Part shown: piece by piece, positions 1 to 5,620 of the stretch
Layout: every line of letters begins with the position of its first letter
Numbering within the stretch: position 1 is the stretch's first letter
DNA from: Elusimicrobiota bacterium
GTDB lineage: Bacteria; Elusimicrobiota; Elusimicrobia; Elusimicrobiales; UBA9959
Length of the DNA: 5,863 nt
Assembly (NCBI GenBank): GCA_003500765.1
Contig: DNQL01000102.1
Span: 1 to 5,863, forward strand
Direction: 5' to 3'
Position numbers and translations under genes: made by a program
The notes under the pieces: generated by a model
What the model saw: only the letters and a program-made list of their open reading frames with translations
The model's database searches: none
Told to the model about the DNA's origin: nothing

Positions 1-999
1 GCCGCGCAGCGCGCCGGCGTAGAGTTCGGCACGGCCGAACTCCCAGCCCAGCAGCGCGTCCACGGTGTTTATCTTTTCGTAGTCCGCGCCGCCACGGTCC
101 TGGTCCTTGGTATTGATGACGTTGGCCGCTCCGACGTAGTAATAGCGGCCCTCACGCGGGTAGATGCGCAGGCCCAGGTCGTTATGCGAGCCCTCGAAGA
201 CCGGGTCGTACTTCCACTTCCAGTGCCAGTACATCCTGAAGCCGGTGATGCGGCCGAGCACATCCTTGACCGAGGCGGTGGCGTCGCGCAGGTTGGTGAC
301 CGCGTCGCTGACGTCCTTCTTCATCCCCTCGTCCTTCATCAGGGCGCCCACGGTGCCCTCGCCCCTGTTGACGCTGCCCAGCAGCTCCTCGCCCTGGGCA
401 AGCAGCCTGTCGAGGCGCGCGCTGACGCTGTCGAGGTTGCCCATGAACTTCTCGGCGTCGGGCTTGGCGTTGGAGACCAGGGAATTGAGATTGGCGGTCA
501 GGTCGCGCAGGTTGGCCACGGTCTGGCCGAGGTTTTTGGAGAGCGAACCGTCGCCGCGCAGTTCCTTTATGAGGCCCTGCAGGTCGGAGACCGCGGCCGC
601 CATCGCCTGGTCCAGCGGCAGCGAGTTGTCGCCCTGTACAGTATCGCCGGACTTGAGGGTCCCGGCGGAAGGATGGCCCTGGTCTATCTGCATGTATTTG
701 CTGCCGATGACGCTGGTGGAACCGACCTTGAATTTGGCGTCCTTGTATATTTTGACGCCTTCGCTCACGGAGAGGCGGACGACGACCCTCTCGCCCTTTA
801 TCGTTATCTCCTTGACGCGGCCTATCTCCACTCCGGACAGCTTGACCACCGACTTATCAGGCAGGCCGGAGACGTCGGCGAACTCGGCGTAGACGGGATA
901 ATAGGTCTTGAACGAATAGTCGCCCAACAGGAAAATAGCCGTACCCAGGAGGGCCAGGCCGGCGATGACGAACATCCCTACTTTGCTCTCGTCGTTCAT
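1..999 (-). CDS. mlaD: MCE/MlaD-family lipid-transport protein with helical and putative outer-membrane beta domain (C-terminus beyond window)
   Basis: Substrate-binding, channel-forming subunit of an Mla-type phospholipid ABC transporter, anchored in the inner membrane. Translating the minus strand from ATG at 999-997 gives 333 codons without a stop up to base 1, so the 3' end is missing. Visible parts: a short polar N-terminus, one membrane helix at about residues 7-26 (KVGMFVIAGLALLG), and an MCE domain at about 36-107 with the family pattern FADVSGLPDKSVVKLSGVEI, GRV and VIGSKYMQIDQG. Next comes a mostly helical region at about 127-252 with spaced leucines (NLRDLTANLNSLV, LDSVSARLDRLL). 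From about 253 the sequence turns into alternating polar/aromatic segments (YWHWKWKY, LGLRIYPREGRYYYVGAA, ALLGWEFGRAELYAGALRG) that resemble outer-membrane beta strands. It is already far longer than E. coli MlaD (about 183 residues). It follows mlaE and mlaF, which supports its role. No clear Shine-Dalgarno precedes the start; the upstream bases are A/T-rich. The MCE family assignment is firm; the barrel is inference. Confidence 0.9.
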   Translation of the reverse strand, partial: MNDESKVGMFVIAGLALLGTAIFLLGDYSFKTYYPVYAEFADVSGLPDKSVVKLSGVEIGRVKEITIKGERVVVRLSVSEGVKIYKDAKFKVGSTSVIGSKYMQIDQGHPSAGTLKSGDTVQGDNSLPLDQAMAAAVSDLQGLIKELRGDGSLSKNLGQTVANLRDLTANLNSLVSNAKPDAEKFMGNLDSVSARLDRLLAQGEELLGSVNRGEGTVGALMKDEGMKKDVSDAVTNLRDATASVKDVLGRITGFRMYWHWKWKYDPVFEGSHNDLGLRIYPREGRYYYVGAANVINTKDQDRGGADYEKINTVDALLGWEFGRAELYAGALRG

Positions 1000-1032
1000 A
1001 ATTAATCTTTTATTTTAATATATTTGGGGCCG
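1000..1032 (-). promoter_or_regulatory. AT-rich mlaF-mlaD spacer, possible internal promoter or RNA-processing site
   Basis: About 25 of these 33 bases are a strongly A/T-rich patch in otherwise GC-rich DNA. Read on the minus strand it contains AAATATATTAAAATAAAAG before the mlaD ATG. TAAAAT or TATATT could serve as a -10 element, but no convincing -35 is visible at 16-18 nt. No GGAG-like ribosome-binding site is present, only AAAAGA. It could equally be a single-stranded A/U-rich leader that aids ribosome access or RNase E-type cleavage. The composition is seen directly; the function is a guess. Confidence 0.3.
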
Positions 1033-1045
1033 CTAGCGCCGCCCC
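1026..1045 (-). other. Small GC hairpin overlapping the mlaF stop codon
   Basis: GGGGC at 1026-1030 is complementary to GCCCC at 1041-1045, a 5-bp perfect stem around a 10-nt loop that holds the mlaF stop (TAG, 1035-1033) inside the palindrome CGCTAGCG. In the minus-strand transcript it is followed by AAAUAUAUU rather than a U-tract, so it does not look like a standard intrinsic terminator. It might protect the upstream mlaEF message after cleavage in the A/U-rich spacer. The stem is short and could occur by chance in GC-rich DNA. Confidence 0.3.
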
Positions 1046-1827
1046 CCGTGCCCGCCATGGGCCGGACGCCCGCCATGACCTTCGCGCCCGTTCACCCCGG
1101 CGCTGGATATCTCCAGGAACTCCTTTATGGCGGGGCTTTCCGACTTGACGAAACGGTCCGGCGGCTCAACCGCGGCGAAGACGCCTTTGTCCAGCATGGC
1201 GACCTGGGAGGAGAGGTGCAGCGCCAGGTTGACGTCGTGCGTCACCAGGATGGATGTGATCTTGAGCTGGTCTCGGGCCGAGACGATGAGGTCGGTCACC
1301 ATCTCGGTGGTGACGGGGTCCAGGCCGGTGGTGGGCTCGTCGTAAAGTATGCATTTGGGCCCGGCGGCCACGGCCCGGGCCAGCGCCACGCGCTTCTTCA
1401 TGCCCACCGAGAGCTCCGCGGGCTTGAGGTCCTCCACTTTATCCAGCCCCACCAGCGCCAGCTTCTCGGCGACTATCCGGGGATAGTCCTCGCGCGGGAT
1501 ATCGGTCAGGTAGCGCAGGCCGAAGCTGACGTTCTCGAAGACGGTCAGCGAGTCGAACAGCGCGCCCTCCTGGAAGAGATAGCCGAAATTGCGCCTTATG
1601 CGGGCCAGCTCGAACTCGTCGTCGAGCGCGGCGATGTCCTCGCCGTCCACCAGGATCTGCCCGGAGTCGGGCTTGAGCAGGCGCATTATGCATTTGATGA
1701 ACGTGCTCTTGCCCGTGCCGGAAGGCCCGATGACGCTGAACGTGTCGCCGTCCTCTATGCGGCAGGAAAGGTCGCGCAGGACTTCTCGGCCGGGGAAGTT
1801 CTTGGCGAGGTTCTTTATCTCTATCAT
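1033..1827 (-). CDS. mlaF: MlaF-type ABC transporter ATPase
   Basis: Cytoplasmic ATP-hydrolysing subunit that powers the MlaE permease in phospholipid transport. The 264 residues hold a complete nucleotide-binding domain: Walker A GPSGTGKST at 34-42, Q-loop Gln86 within FQEGALFDSLTVFENV (typical of the MlaF/TGD3 group), ABC signature LSVGMKKRVALARA at 139-152, Walker B CILYDEP with Asp163/Glu164, D-loop TGLDP at 167-171, and switch His197 in THD. The signature has Val where LSGG has its first Gly. Residues after about 245 form a His/Gly/Arg-rich tail (HGGRPAHGGHGGRR) not needed for the ATPase fold; E. coli MlaF also has a C-terminal extension, which contacts the partner subunit and MlaB. The start ATG overlaps the mlaE stop (ATGA, 1827-1824), indicating translational coupling. 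The alternative of a generic ABC ATPase is unlikely given the neighbours. Confidence 0.95.
   Translation of the reverse strand: MIEIKNLAKNFPGREVLRDLSCRIEDGDTFSVIGPSGTGKSTFIKCIMRLLKPDSGQILVDGEDIAALDDEFELARIRRNFGYLFQEGALFDSLTVFENVSFGLRYLTDIPREDYPRIVAEKLALVGLDKVEDLKPAELSVGMKKRVALARAVAAGPKCILYDEPTTGLDPVTTEMVTDLIVSARDQLKITSILVTHDVNLALHLSSQVAMLDKGVFAAVEPPDRFVKSESPAIKEFLEISSAGVNGREGHGGRPAHGGHGGRR
1050..1077 (-). repeat. 18-nt-spaced microduplication in the mlaF tail
   Basis: The 10-mer GCCCGCCATG (plus-strand text) occurs at 1050-1059 and again at 1068-1077, spaced 18 nt or six codons apart. In the mlaF frame each copy encodes His-Gly-Gly, giving HGGRPAHGGHGG. The in-frame spacing suggests a short tandem duplication that extended the C-terminal tail without breaking the reading frame. 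Confidence 0.6.
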
Positions 1828-2612
1828 ATGCCCACCGCCACCAGCACCGCGCTTATGAAATAGTCTATTACCATCACCAGCACCATGCTGGTCACGACGG
1901 CCTCGGTGGTGGACTTGCCCACGCCCTCGGCGCCGCCCTTGGTCGTCATGCCCTTGTGGCAGGAGACGGTGGCTATCATGAAGGCGAAGGCGAAGGTCTT
2001 GAGGAAGCCGTGCATGAAGTCGGCGATATCCATGAAGGTAAAGATATCGTTCCAGTACACCGTGCTGGGCACCTGCAGGCGGGTGGTGGCGATGATGAAG
2101 CCGCCGATGGTGCCGATGAAATCGGCCAGCACCACCAGCAGCGGCAGCGTGATCAGAAAAGCGATGTAGCGCGGGACCAGCAGGTAGCGGGCGGGGTGCG
2201 TGCCCAGGGTGTAGAGCGCGTCCACCTGCTCGGTGACGCGCATGGTGCCTATCTCCGCGGTGACGACGGCGCCGGCGCGGCCCGCCACGACTATGGAGGT
2301 CAGCACGGGGCCGAGTTCCTTGACCATCGAGAATGAGACCAGCGTGCCGATATAAAGGGGTTCGTTGAAGAGGTTCTTGGACGTGGCCCCGGTCTGCAGC
2401 GCCAGCACCATGCCGGTGAAGAAGCTGGTCAGGGCGGTCACGCCGAGCGAGTCGACGCCTATCTTGACCGACTGCTTCATGGTCTCGCGCACCTCGAGCC
2501 GGGACTTGAAGAACCAGAAGGCCGTGGACTTGAGCATCAGCGCGGCGGCGCCGAGCTCGCCGGCGATCCCGATAACCTGGCCTCCGATCCTTGAGCAGAC
2601 GGGATGGTTCAT
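1824..2612 (-). CDS. mlaE: MlaE-family (YrbE) phospholipid ABC transporter permease
   Basis: Inner-membrane permease that moves phospholipid between the inner membrane and the MCE channel protein. The 262 residues match the family length of about 260. The N-terminus (residues 1-35) is an amphipathic, membrane-lying type segment. Hydrophobic spans are visible at about 56-74, 101-118, 147-176, 203-217 and 240-261. The diagnostic MlaE motif is present: VKELGPVLTSIVVAGRAGA (97-115) followed by AEIGTMRVTEQVDAL (119-133), whose MRVTEQ part is the likely coupling segment to the ATPase. GGAEGVGKSTTEAVV at 226-240 is the conserved C-terminal motif. The ATG at 2612-2610 lies one base after the alr stop. 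A GAGGA at 2629-2625 inside the end of alr is a plausible, slightly distant ribosome-binding site. The stop overlaps the mlaF start. Orthology to MlaE is firm; the transport direction is not readable from sequence. Confidence 0.95.
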   Translation of the reverse strand: MNHPVCSRIGGQVIGIAGELGAAALMLKSTAFWFFKSRLEVRETMKQSVKIGVDSLGVTALTSFFTGMVLALQTGATSKNLFNEPLYIGTLVSFSMVKELGPVLTSIVVAGRAGAVVTAEIGTMRVTEQVDALYTLGTHPARYLLVPRYIAFLITLPLLVVLADFIGTIGGFIIATTRLQVPSTVYWNDIFTFMDIADFMHGFLKTFAFAFMIATVSCHKGMTTKGGAEGVGKSTTEAVVTSMVLVMVIDYFISAVLVAVGI

Positions 2613-2613
2613 A

Positions 2614-3717
2614 TCAGGCGTGCGTCCTCGGCACTCTGCGCGTGAGCAGCGTCGTTATCTCGTAGGGGATGGTGCCGGCCAGGCCGGCCAGTTCCTCCGC
2701 CGTCACGGCTTCGGCGCCCTGACGGCCGATGACCGCGACCTCGTCGCCCACGGATACGCGCTCGACGGCGGTGACGTCGAGCATCACCATGTCCATGGTG
2801 ACATTGCCCAGCACCCGGCAGCGCCGCCCGCCGACCAGCATCTCGGCCTTGTTGGAGAGCGCGCGCAGGTAACCGTCGCCGTAGCCGATCGGCACGGTGG
2901 CTATCTTCATCGGCGCCGGGGCGCGGAAGGACCGGTTGTAGCTTATGGAAGCGCCCTCGCGCACGTTCTTTATAAAAACGATGCGGGTCTTGAGCGACAG
3001 TATGGGCTCGAAACCGTCCATGGTCCCGTAGGCGGCCAGTCCGGCGCGGACCATGTCCCAACGGCTGTCGGGAAGATGCACGGCGGCGTATGAATTGGCC
3101 GCGTGGCGGACCAGGTCGCGGGCGCCCGAGCGGCCGAGTTCCGTCAGCGTCTCCCGGAAATAGGCGAGCTGCTGGGCGGTGTACTCCGGGTCGGTATCGG
3201 CGCTGGAAAGGTGGGTATAGACCCCCTCGACGGATACTTCCGGCTGGCCGGCGAGCTCCTGGAAGATCTTCACCGCCGACGGGCGGCGGGCGCCTATGCG
3301 GTTCATACCGGTCTCCACCTTGATGTGGCAGGATGCCTTTTTCCCGGCCATGCGCGCGGCCTCCAGCATCTGGCGCGCGGCGTCCATGCTGGAGATGGTG
3401 ACCGTCAGGCCGCGCTTGATGGCTTCGATAAAGCTGTTGAAAGGGTAGAGGCTGCCCAGGACCAGAACGGGCGAATTCACGCCGGCGGCGCGCAGCTCCA
3501 GCGCCTCTTCCAGGCAGGCGACGCCGAAAGAATGACAGAGGCGGTTCTCCTGGCAGTAGAGCGCCAGCGGGACGGCCCCGTGGCCGTAGGCGTCGGCCTT
3601 GACCACAAAAAGAACGCGCGCCGGGCCGGCGAAGGCCGCGACGCGCTCGAGATTGCGCTTTACCGCCGCGAGGCTTATCTCGGCCCGGGTGGGCCTGTAG
3701 AGCTGCCTGTCGGGCAT
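2614..3717 (-). CDS. alr: Alanine racemase
   Basis: PLP enzyme that interconverts L- and D-alanine in the cytoplasm and supplies D-Ala for peptidoglycan. The 367 residues fit the family length. The N-terminal TIM barrel carries the PLP lysine Lys40 in VVKADAYGHG. KVETGMNRIGA (133-143) corresponds to the segment with the structural Lys and the PLP-contacting Arg (Arg140). THLSSAD at 168-174 holds the conserved His169, and VRAGLAAYG (223-231) supplies the Arg (Arg224) that faces the PLP pyridine nitrogen. The C-terminal beta domain has the second catalytic base Tyr260 in ISYNRSF, then PIGYGDGY at 276-283 and GNVTMDMVMLDV at 304-315. All key residues are present, so it should be active. It sits 11 nt after dnaB with no evident Shine-Dalgarno (GCCCCTCGCGT before ATG), so it may depend on translational coupling. 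The adjacency to dnaB is common; the one-base link to mlaE is more specific to this locus. Confidence 0.97.
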   Translation of the reverse strand: MPDRQLYRPTRAEISLAAVKRNLERVAAFAGPARVLFVVKADAYGHGAVPLALYCQENRLCHSFGVACLEEALELRAAGVNSPVLVLGSLYPFNSFIEAIKRGLTVTISSMDAARQMLEAARMAGKKASCHIKVETGMNRIGARRPSAVKIFQELAGQPEVSVEGVYTHLSSADTDPEYTAQQLAYFRETLTELGRSGARDLVRHAANSYAAVHLPDSRWDMVRAGLAAYGTMDGFEPILSLKTRIVFIKNVREGASISYNRSFRAPAPMKIATVPIGYGDGYLRALSNKAEMLVGGRRCRVLGNVTMDMVMLDVTAVERVSVGDEVAVIGRQGAEAVTAEELAGLAGTIPYEITTLLTRRVPRTHA

Positions 3718-3728
3718 ACGCGAGGGGC

Positions 3729-5105
3729 TCAGAGAGCGACTTCCTCGGCTATAGGCTCGGTGCCGGGCAGCGCGGGGTTGTCGAAGCGGGTATATTCCGG
3801 GAAGTAATTAAGCTCTATGTCTCCGACCGGGCCGTTGCGCTGCTTGGCCAGTATCAGCTCGGCCTTGTTGCGCACCGCCTCGTCCTTGGTGTAATAATAC
3901 TCGCGGTGGATGAGCCCCACCACGTCGGCGTCCTGTTCCAGCGAGCCGGACTCGCGCAGGTCGGAAAGCTGCGGCCTGTTGTCGGTGCGGCCGCTGGCCT
4001 CGTTGCGGCGGTTGAGCTGGGAGAGCGCCAGCACGGGGACATTGAGGCTGCGCGCAAGGTCCTTGAGCATGCGCGAGATCTCGGAAACCTCCTGCTGGCG
4101 GCTCTCCTGGCGGCCGCGGCCGCGCAGCAGCTGCAGGTAGTCTATGACGACCAGGCCGAGCTCCTTGTTCTGGGCCATCAGCTGCGACTGCAGCTTGCGC
4201 GTGCGGGTGCGCAGGTCCATGATGTCCATGCCCGGGGTGTCGTCTATCCAGACCGGGGCCGAGGAGATGGAGGAGAGGGCGCGGGTCAGGTCGGTCCAGA
4301 CCTCGCGCTTGAAGAAGCCTTTGCGCACGCCGCTGAGGTTGGCGCGGGCGCTGGCGCAGACCATGCGCTCCATGATGGAATGGCGGCCCATTTCGAGAGA
4401 GAACACGGCCGTGGGGACCTTGTTGTCGACGGCGGCGTTGTAGACGATATTCAGGGCGAGCGCGGTCTTGCCCTGGCTGGGGCGGGCCCCGAGGATGATC
4501 AGGTCGCCCTTCTGCAGGCCGCCGGTCATCTCGTCGAGCTTGGCGAGTCCCGTGGGCACGCCGGTCACGGACTTATGCTCGCTGTAGAAGCGCTCGATGC
4601 GCTCCTGCACTTCGGGCACCAGCGCGTCGGCCTTTATGAAGCCGTGGTCGGTGCTTTTCTGCGAGACGTCGATAACGCGCTCCTGCGCGAAATCGAGGAT
4701 GTCGGAGACCTCCTCCTCGCTGGCGTAGGACTTCTCGATGACCGAGGTGGAGATGCGGATAAGGTCGCGCAGGATCGCTTTCTTCTTTATTATCTGCGCG
4801 TAGGCGGCCGTGTGGGCCGGGGTGGAGACCTTCTCCATCAGGTCGGAGAGGTACTTCTGGCCGCCGACCTCTTCGAGGCGGCCCTGGCGCTTGAGCTCCT
4901 CCATGACCGTGACCATGTCGGCGGGCTGGCTGCGGCCATAGAGCTCCGTCACCGCCTGGAAGATCCTGCGGTTGGCGTCGGAGTAGAAATGCTTGTCCTG
5001 TATTATCTCGGCGACCGTCTCGATCGAGTCCTTCTCGATGAGCATGGCGCCCAAAACGGCCATCTCCGCCTCATTGGAATGAGGAGAAACCTTGTTAAAG
5101 GACAT
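3729..5105 (-). CDS. dnaB: Replicative DNA helicase DnaB
   Basis: Hexameric helicase that unwinds DNA 5'-3' at the replication fork and recruits primase. The 458 residues are the full usual length. The N-terminal DnaB domain covers about 7-110 (PHSNEAEMAVLGAMLIE start), a linker about 150-180, and the RecA-like domain from about 182. Motifs: Walker A GARPSQGKTA at 206-215, catalytic Glu238 in FSLEM, Walker B VVIDYLQL at 319-326, sensor-type ALSQLNRR at 360-367, RPQLSDLRESGSLEQDAD at 377-394, and the KQRNGP segment at 421-426 with the likely arginine finger Arg423. No intein interrupts the P-loop or the other conserved sites, which are the common intein positions. The start is supported by the conserved N-terminal sequence; the upstream GGGGG at 5115-5111 is a weak ribosome-binding site. 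It lies between rplI and alr, a frequent bacterial arrangement. Confidence 0.98.
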   Translation of the reverse strand: MSFNKVSPHSNEAEMAVLGAMLIEKDSIETVAEIIQDKHFYSDANRRIFQAVTELYGRSQPADMVTVMEELKRQGRLEEVGGQKYLSDLMEKVSTPAHTAAYAQIIKKKAILRDLIRISTSVIEKSYASEEEVSDILDFAQERVIDVSQKSTDHGFIKADALVPEVQERIERFYSEHKSVTGVPTGLAKLDEMTGGLQKGDLIILGARPSQGKTALALNIVYNAAVDNKVPTAVFSLEMGRHSIMERMVCASARANLSGVRKGFFKREVWTDLTRALSSISSAPVWIDDTPGMDIMDLRTRTRKLQSQLMAQNKELGLVVIDYLQLLRGRGRQESRQQEVSEISRMLKDLARSLNVPVLALSQLNRRNEASGRTDNRPQLSDLRESGSLEQDADVVGLIHREYYYTKDEAVRNKAELILAKQRNGPVGDIELNYFPEYTRFDNPALPGTEPIAEEVAL

Positions 5106-5123
5106 AGAAGCCCCCAGTGGGAT

Positions 5124-5145
5124 CGCCCGCCCGCAGGGCGGGGCG
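5124..5145 (-). other. GC-rich hairpin in the rplI-dnaB gap
   Basis: CCCGCCC at 5126-5132 pairs perfectly with GGGCGGG at 5136-5142 across a 3-nt loop. Two further pairs (5125/5144, 5124/5145) can form past a one-base bulge. In the transcript it begins five bases after the rplI stop codon and ends about 18 nt before the dnaB start. No U-tract follows, so a classical Rho-independent terminator is not supported. It may attenuate or stabilise the message, lowering dnaB output relative to ribosomal proteins. The structure is seen; the role is inferred. Confidence 0.5.
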
Positions 5146-5149
5146 GGTA

Positions 5150-5599
5150 TTATTTGTTCTGAGCCGTGACGGTGATCTTGACCTTGGCGATGATGTCGAG
5201 CTTGAGAGCTATCTCGACCTCGGTCTCGCCGACGGCCTTTATGGAAGCCGGCAGGCGGACCTGGTCCTTGTGAACCTCGATGTCGGCGCCTTTGAGGCTT
5301 TTCACGATGTCGCTTTTGGCGACGGAACCGTACATGACCCCGTCTTCGGAGACAGGGCGGGAAAAGGACAGCGTCACCGCGGAGATGCGGTCCGCGAGGC
5401 CCTTAAGGGACTCGTTCTCCTGGGACACGCGCTTGGCGCGCTTGGCCTCGCCGGCCTTCCAGGACTTGACCACTTTATCGGTGGCCTCGTCGGCCATGCC
5501 GCGGGGGACCAGGAAGTTGCGGGCGTAGCCGTCGCGCACCTGCTTGACGTCGCCCATCCGGCCGAGTTTCTCGATATCTTTTTTGAGTATGACTTTCAT
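5150..5599 (-). CDS. rplI: 50S ribosomal protein L9
   Basis: Large-subunit protein that binds 23S rRNA at the base of the L1 stalk and helps maintain reading frame. The 149 residues are the typical length. The N-terminal RNA-binding domain (1-52) begins MKVILKKDIEKLGRMGD and contains the L9 signature VRDGYARNFLVPRGMA at 21-36. A charged connecting helix covers about 41-75 (KAGEAKRAKRVSQENESLKG), and the C-terminal domain about 76-149 includes RPVSEDGVMYGSVAKSDI at 81-98. The start is backed by a GGAG ribosome-binding site. It follows rpsR by 21 nt, the standard rpsF-rpsR-rplI order. The assignment is unambiguous. Confidence 0.98.
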   Translation of the reverse strand: MKVILKKDIEKLGRMGDVKQVRDGYARNFLVPRGMADEATDKVVKSWKAGEAKRAKRVSQENESLKGLADRISAVTLSFSRPVSEDGVMYGSVAKSDIVKSLKGADIEVHKDQVRLPASIKAVGETEVEIALKLDIIAKVKITVTAQNK

Positions 5600-5605
5600 G
5601 GCTTT

Positions 5606-5609
5606 CTCC
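5606..5609 (-). promoter_or_regulatory. Ribosome-binding site of rplI
   Basis: The minus strand reads GGAGAAAGCC then ATG, placing GGAG six bases before the start. It is the clearest Shine-Dalgarno in the window; the downstream genes have weak, distant or no such sites. Confidence 0.75.
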
Positions 5610-5620
5610 GTGTGGGCGGC

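Noticed and set aside
164..1005. Two overlapping plus-strand open frames opposite the MCE gene
   Set aside because: The minus strand gives a clear MCE protein through the whole region. The plus-strand translations are low-complexity mirror frames without motifs.
1024..1863. Plus-strand open frame of 279 codons opposite mlaF
   Set aside because: Antisense to a complete ABC ATPase with all motifs; no independent coding signal.
2609..3061. Second minus-strand open frame inside alr
   Set aside because: It is a shifted frame of alr, Arg/Gly/His-rich, while the alr frame contains all catalytic motifs.
2365..3807. Plus-strand open frames opposite mlaE, alr and the end of dnaB
   Set aside because: They cross the junctions of real minus-strand genes and show only shadow composition.
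3729..5105. Intein in dnaB
   Set aside because: DnaB is a frequent intein host, but the conserved motifs are continuous and the 458-residue length is normal.
5124..5145. Classical Rho-independent terminator after rplI
   Set aside because: The stem is strong but no U-tract follows on the transcribed strand, so only a hairpin is reported.
3906..5162. A 418-codon open frame on the plus strand opposite dnaB
   Set aside because: It is exactly antisense to an intact, highly conserved dnaB. Its translation is rich in Ala, Gly, Val, Leu, His and Asp with no recognisable domain, as expected for a complementary frame in GC-rich DNA.
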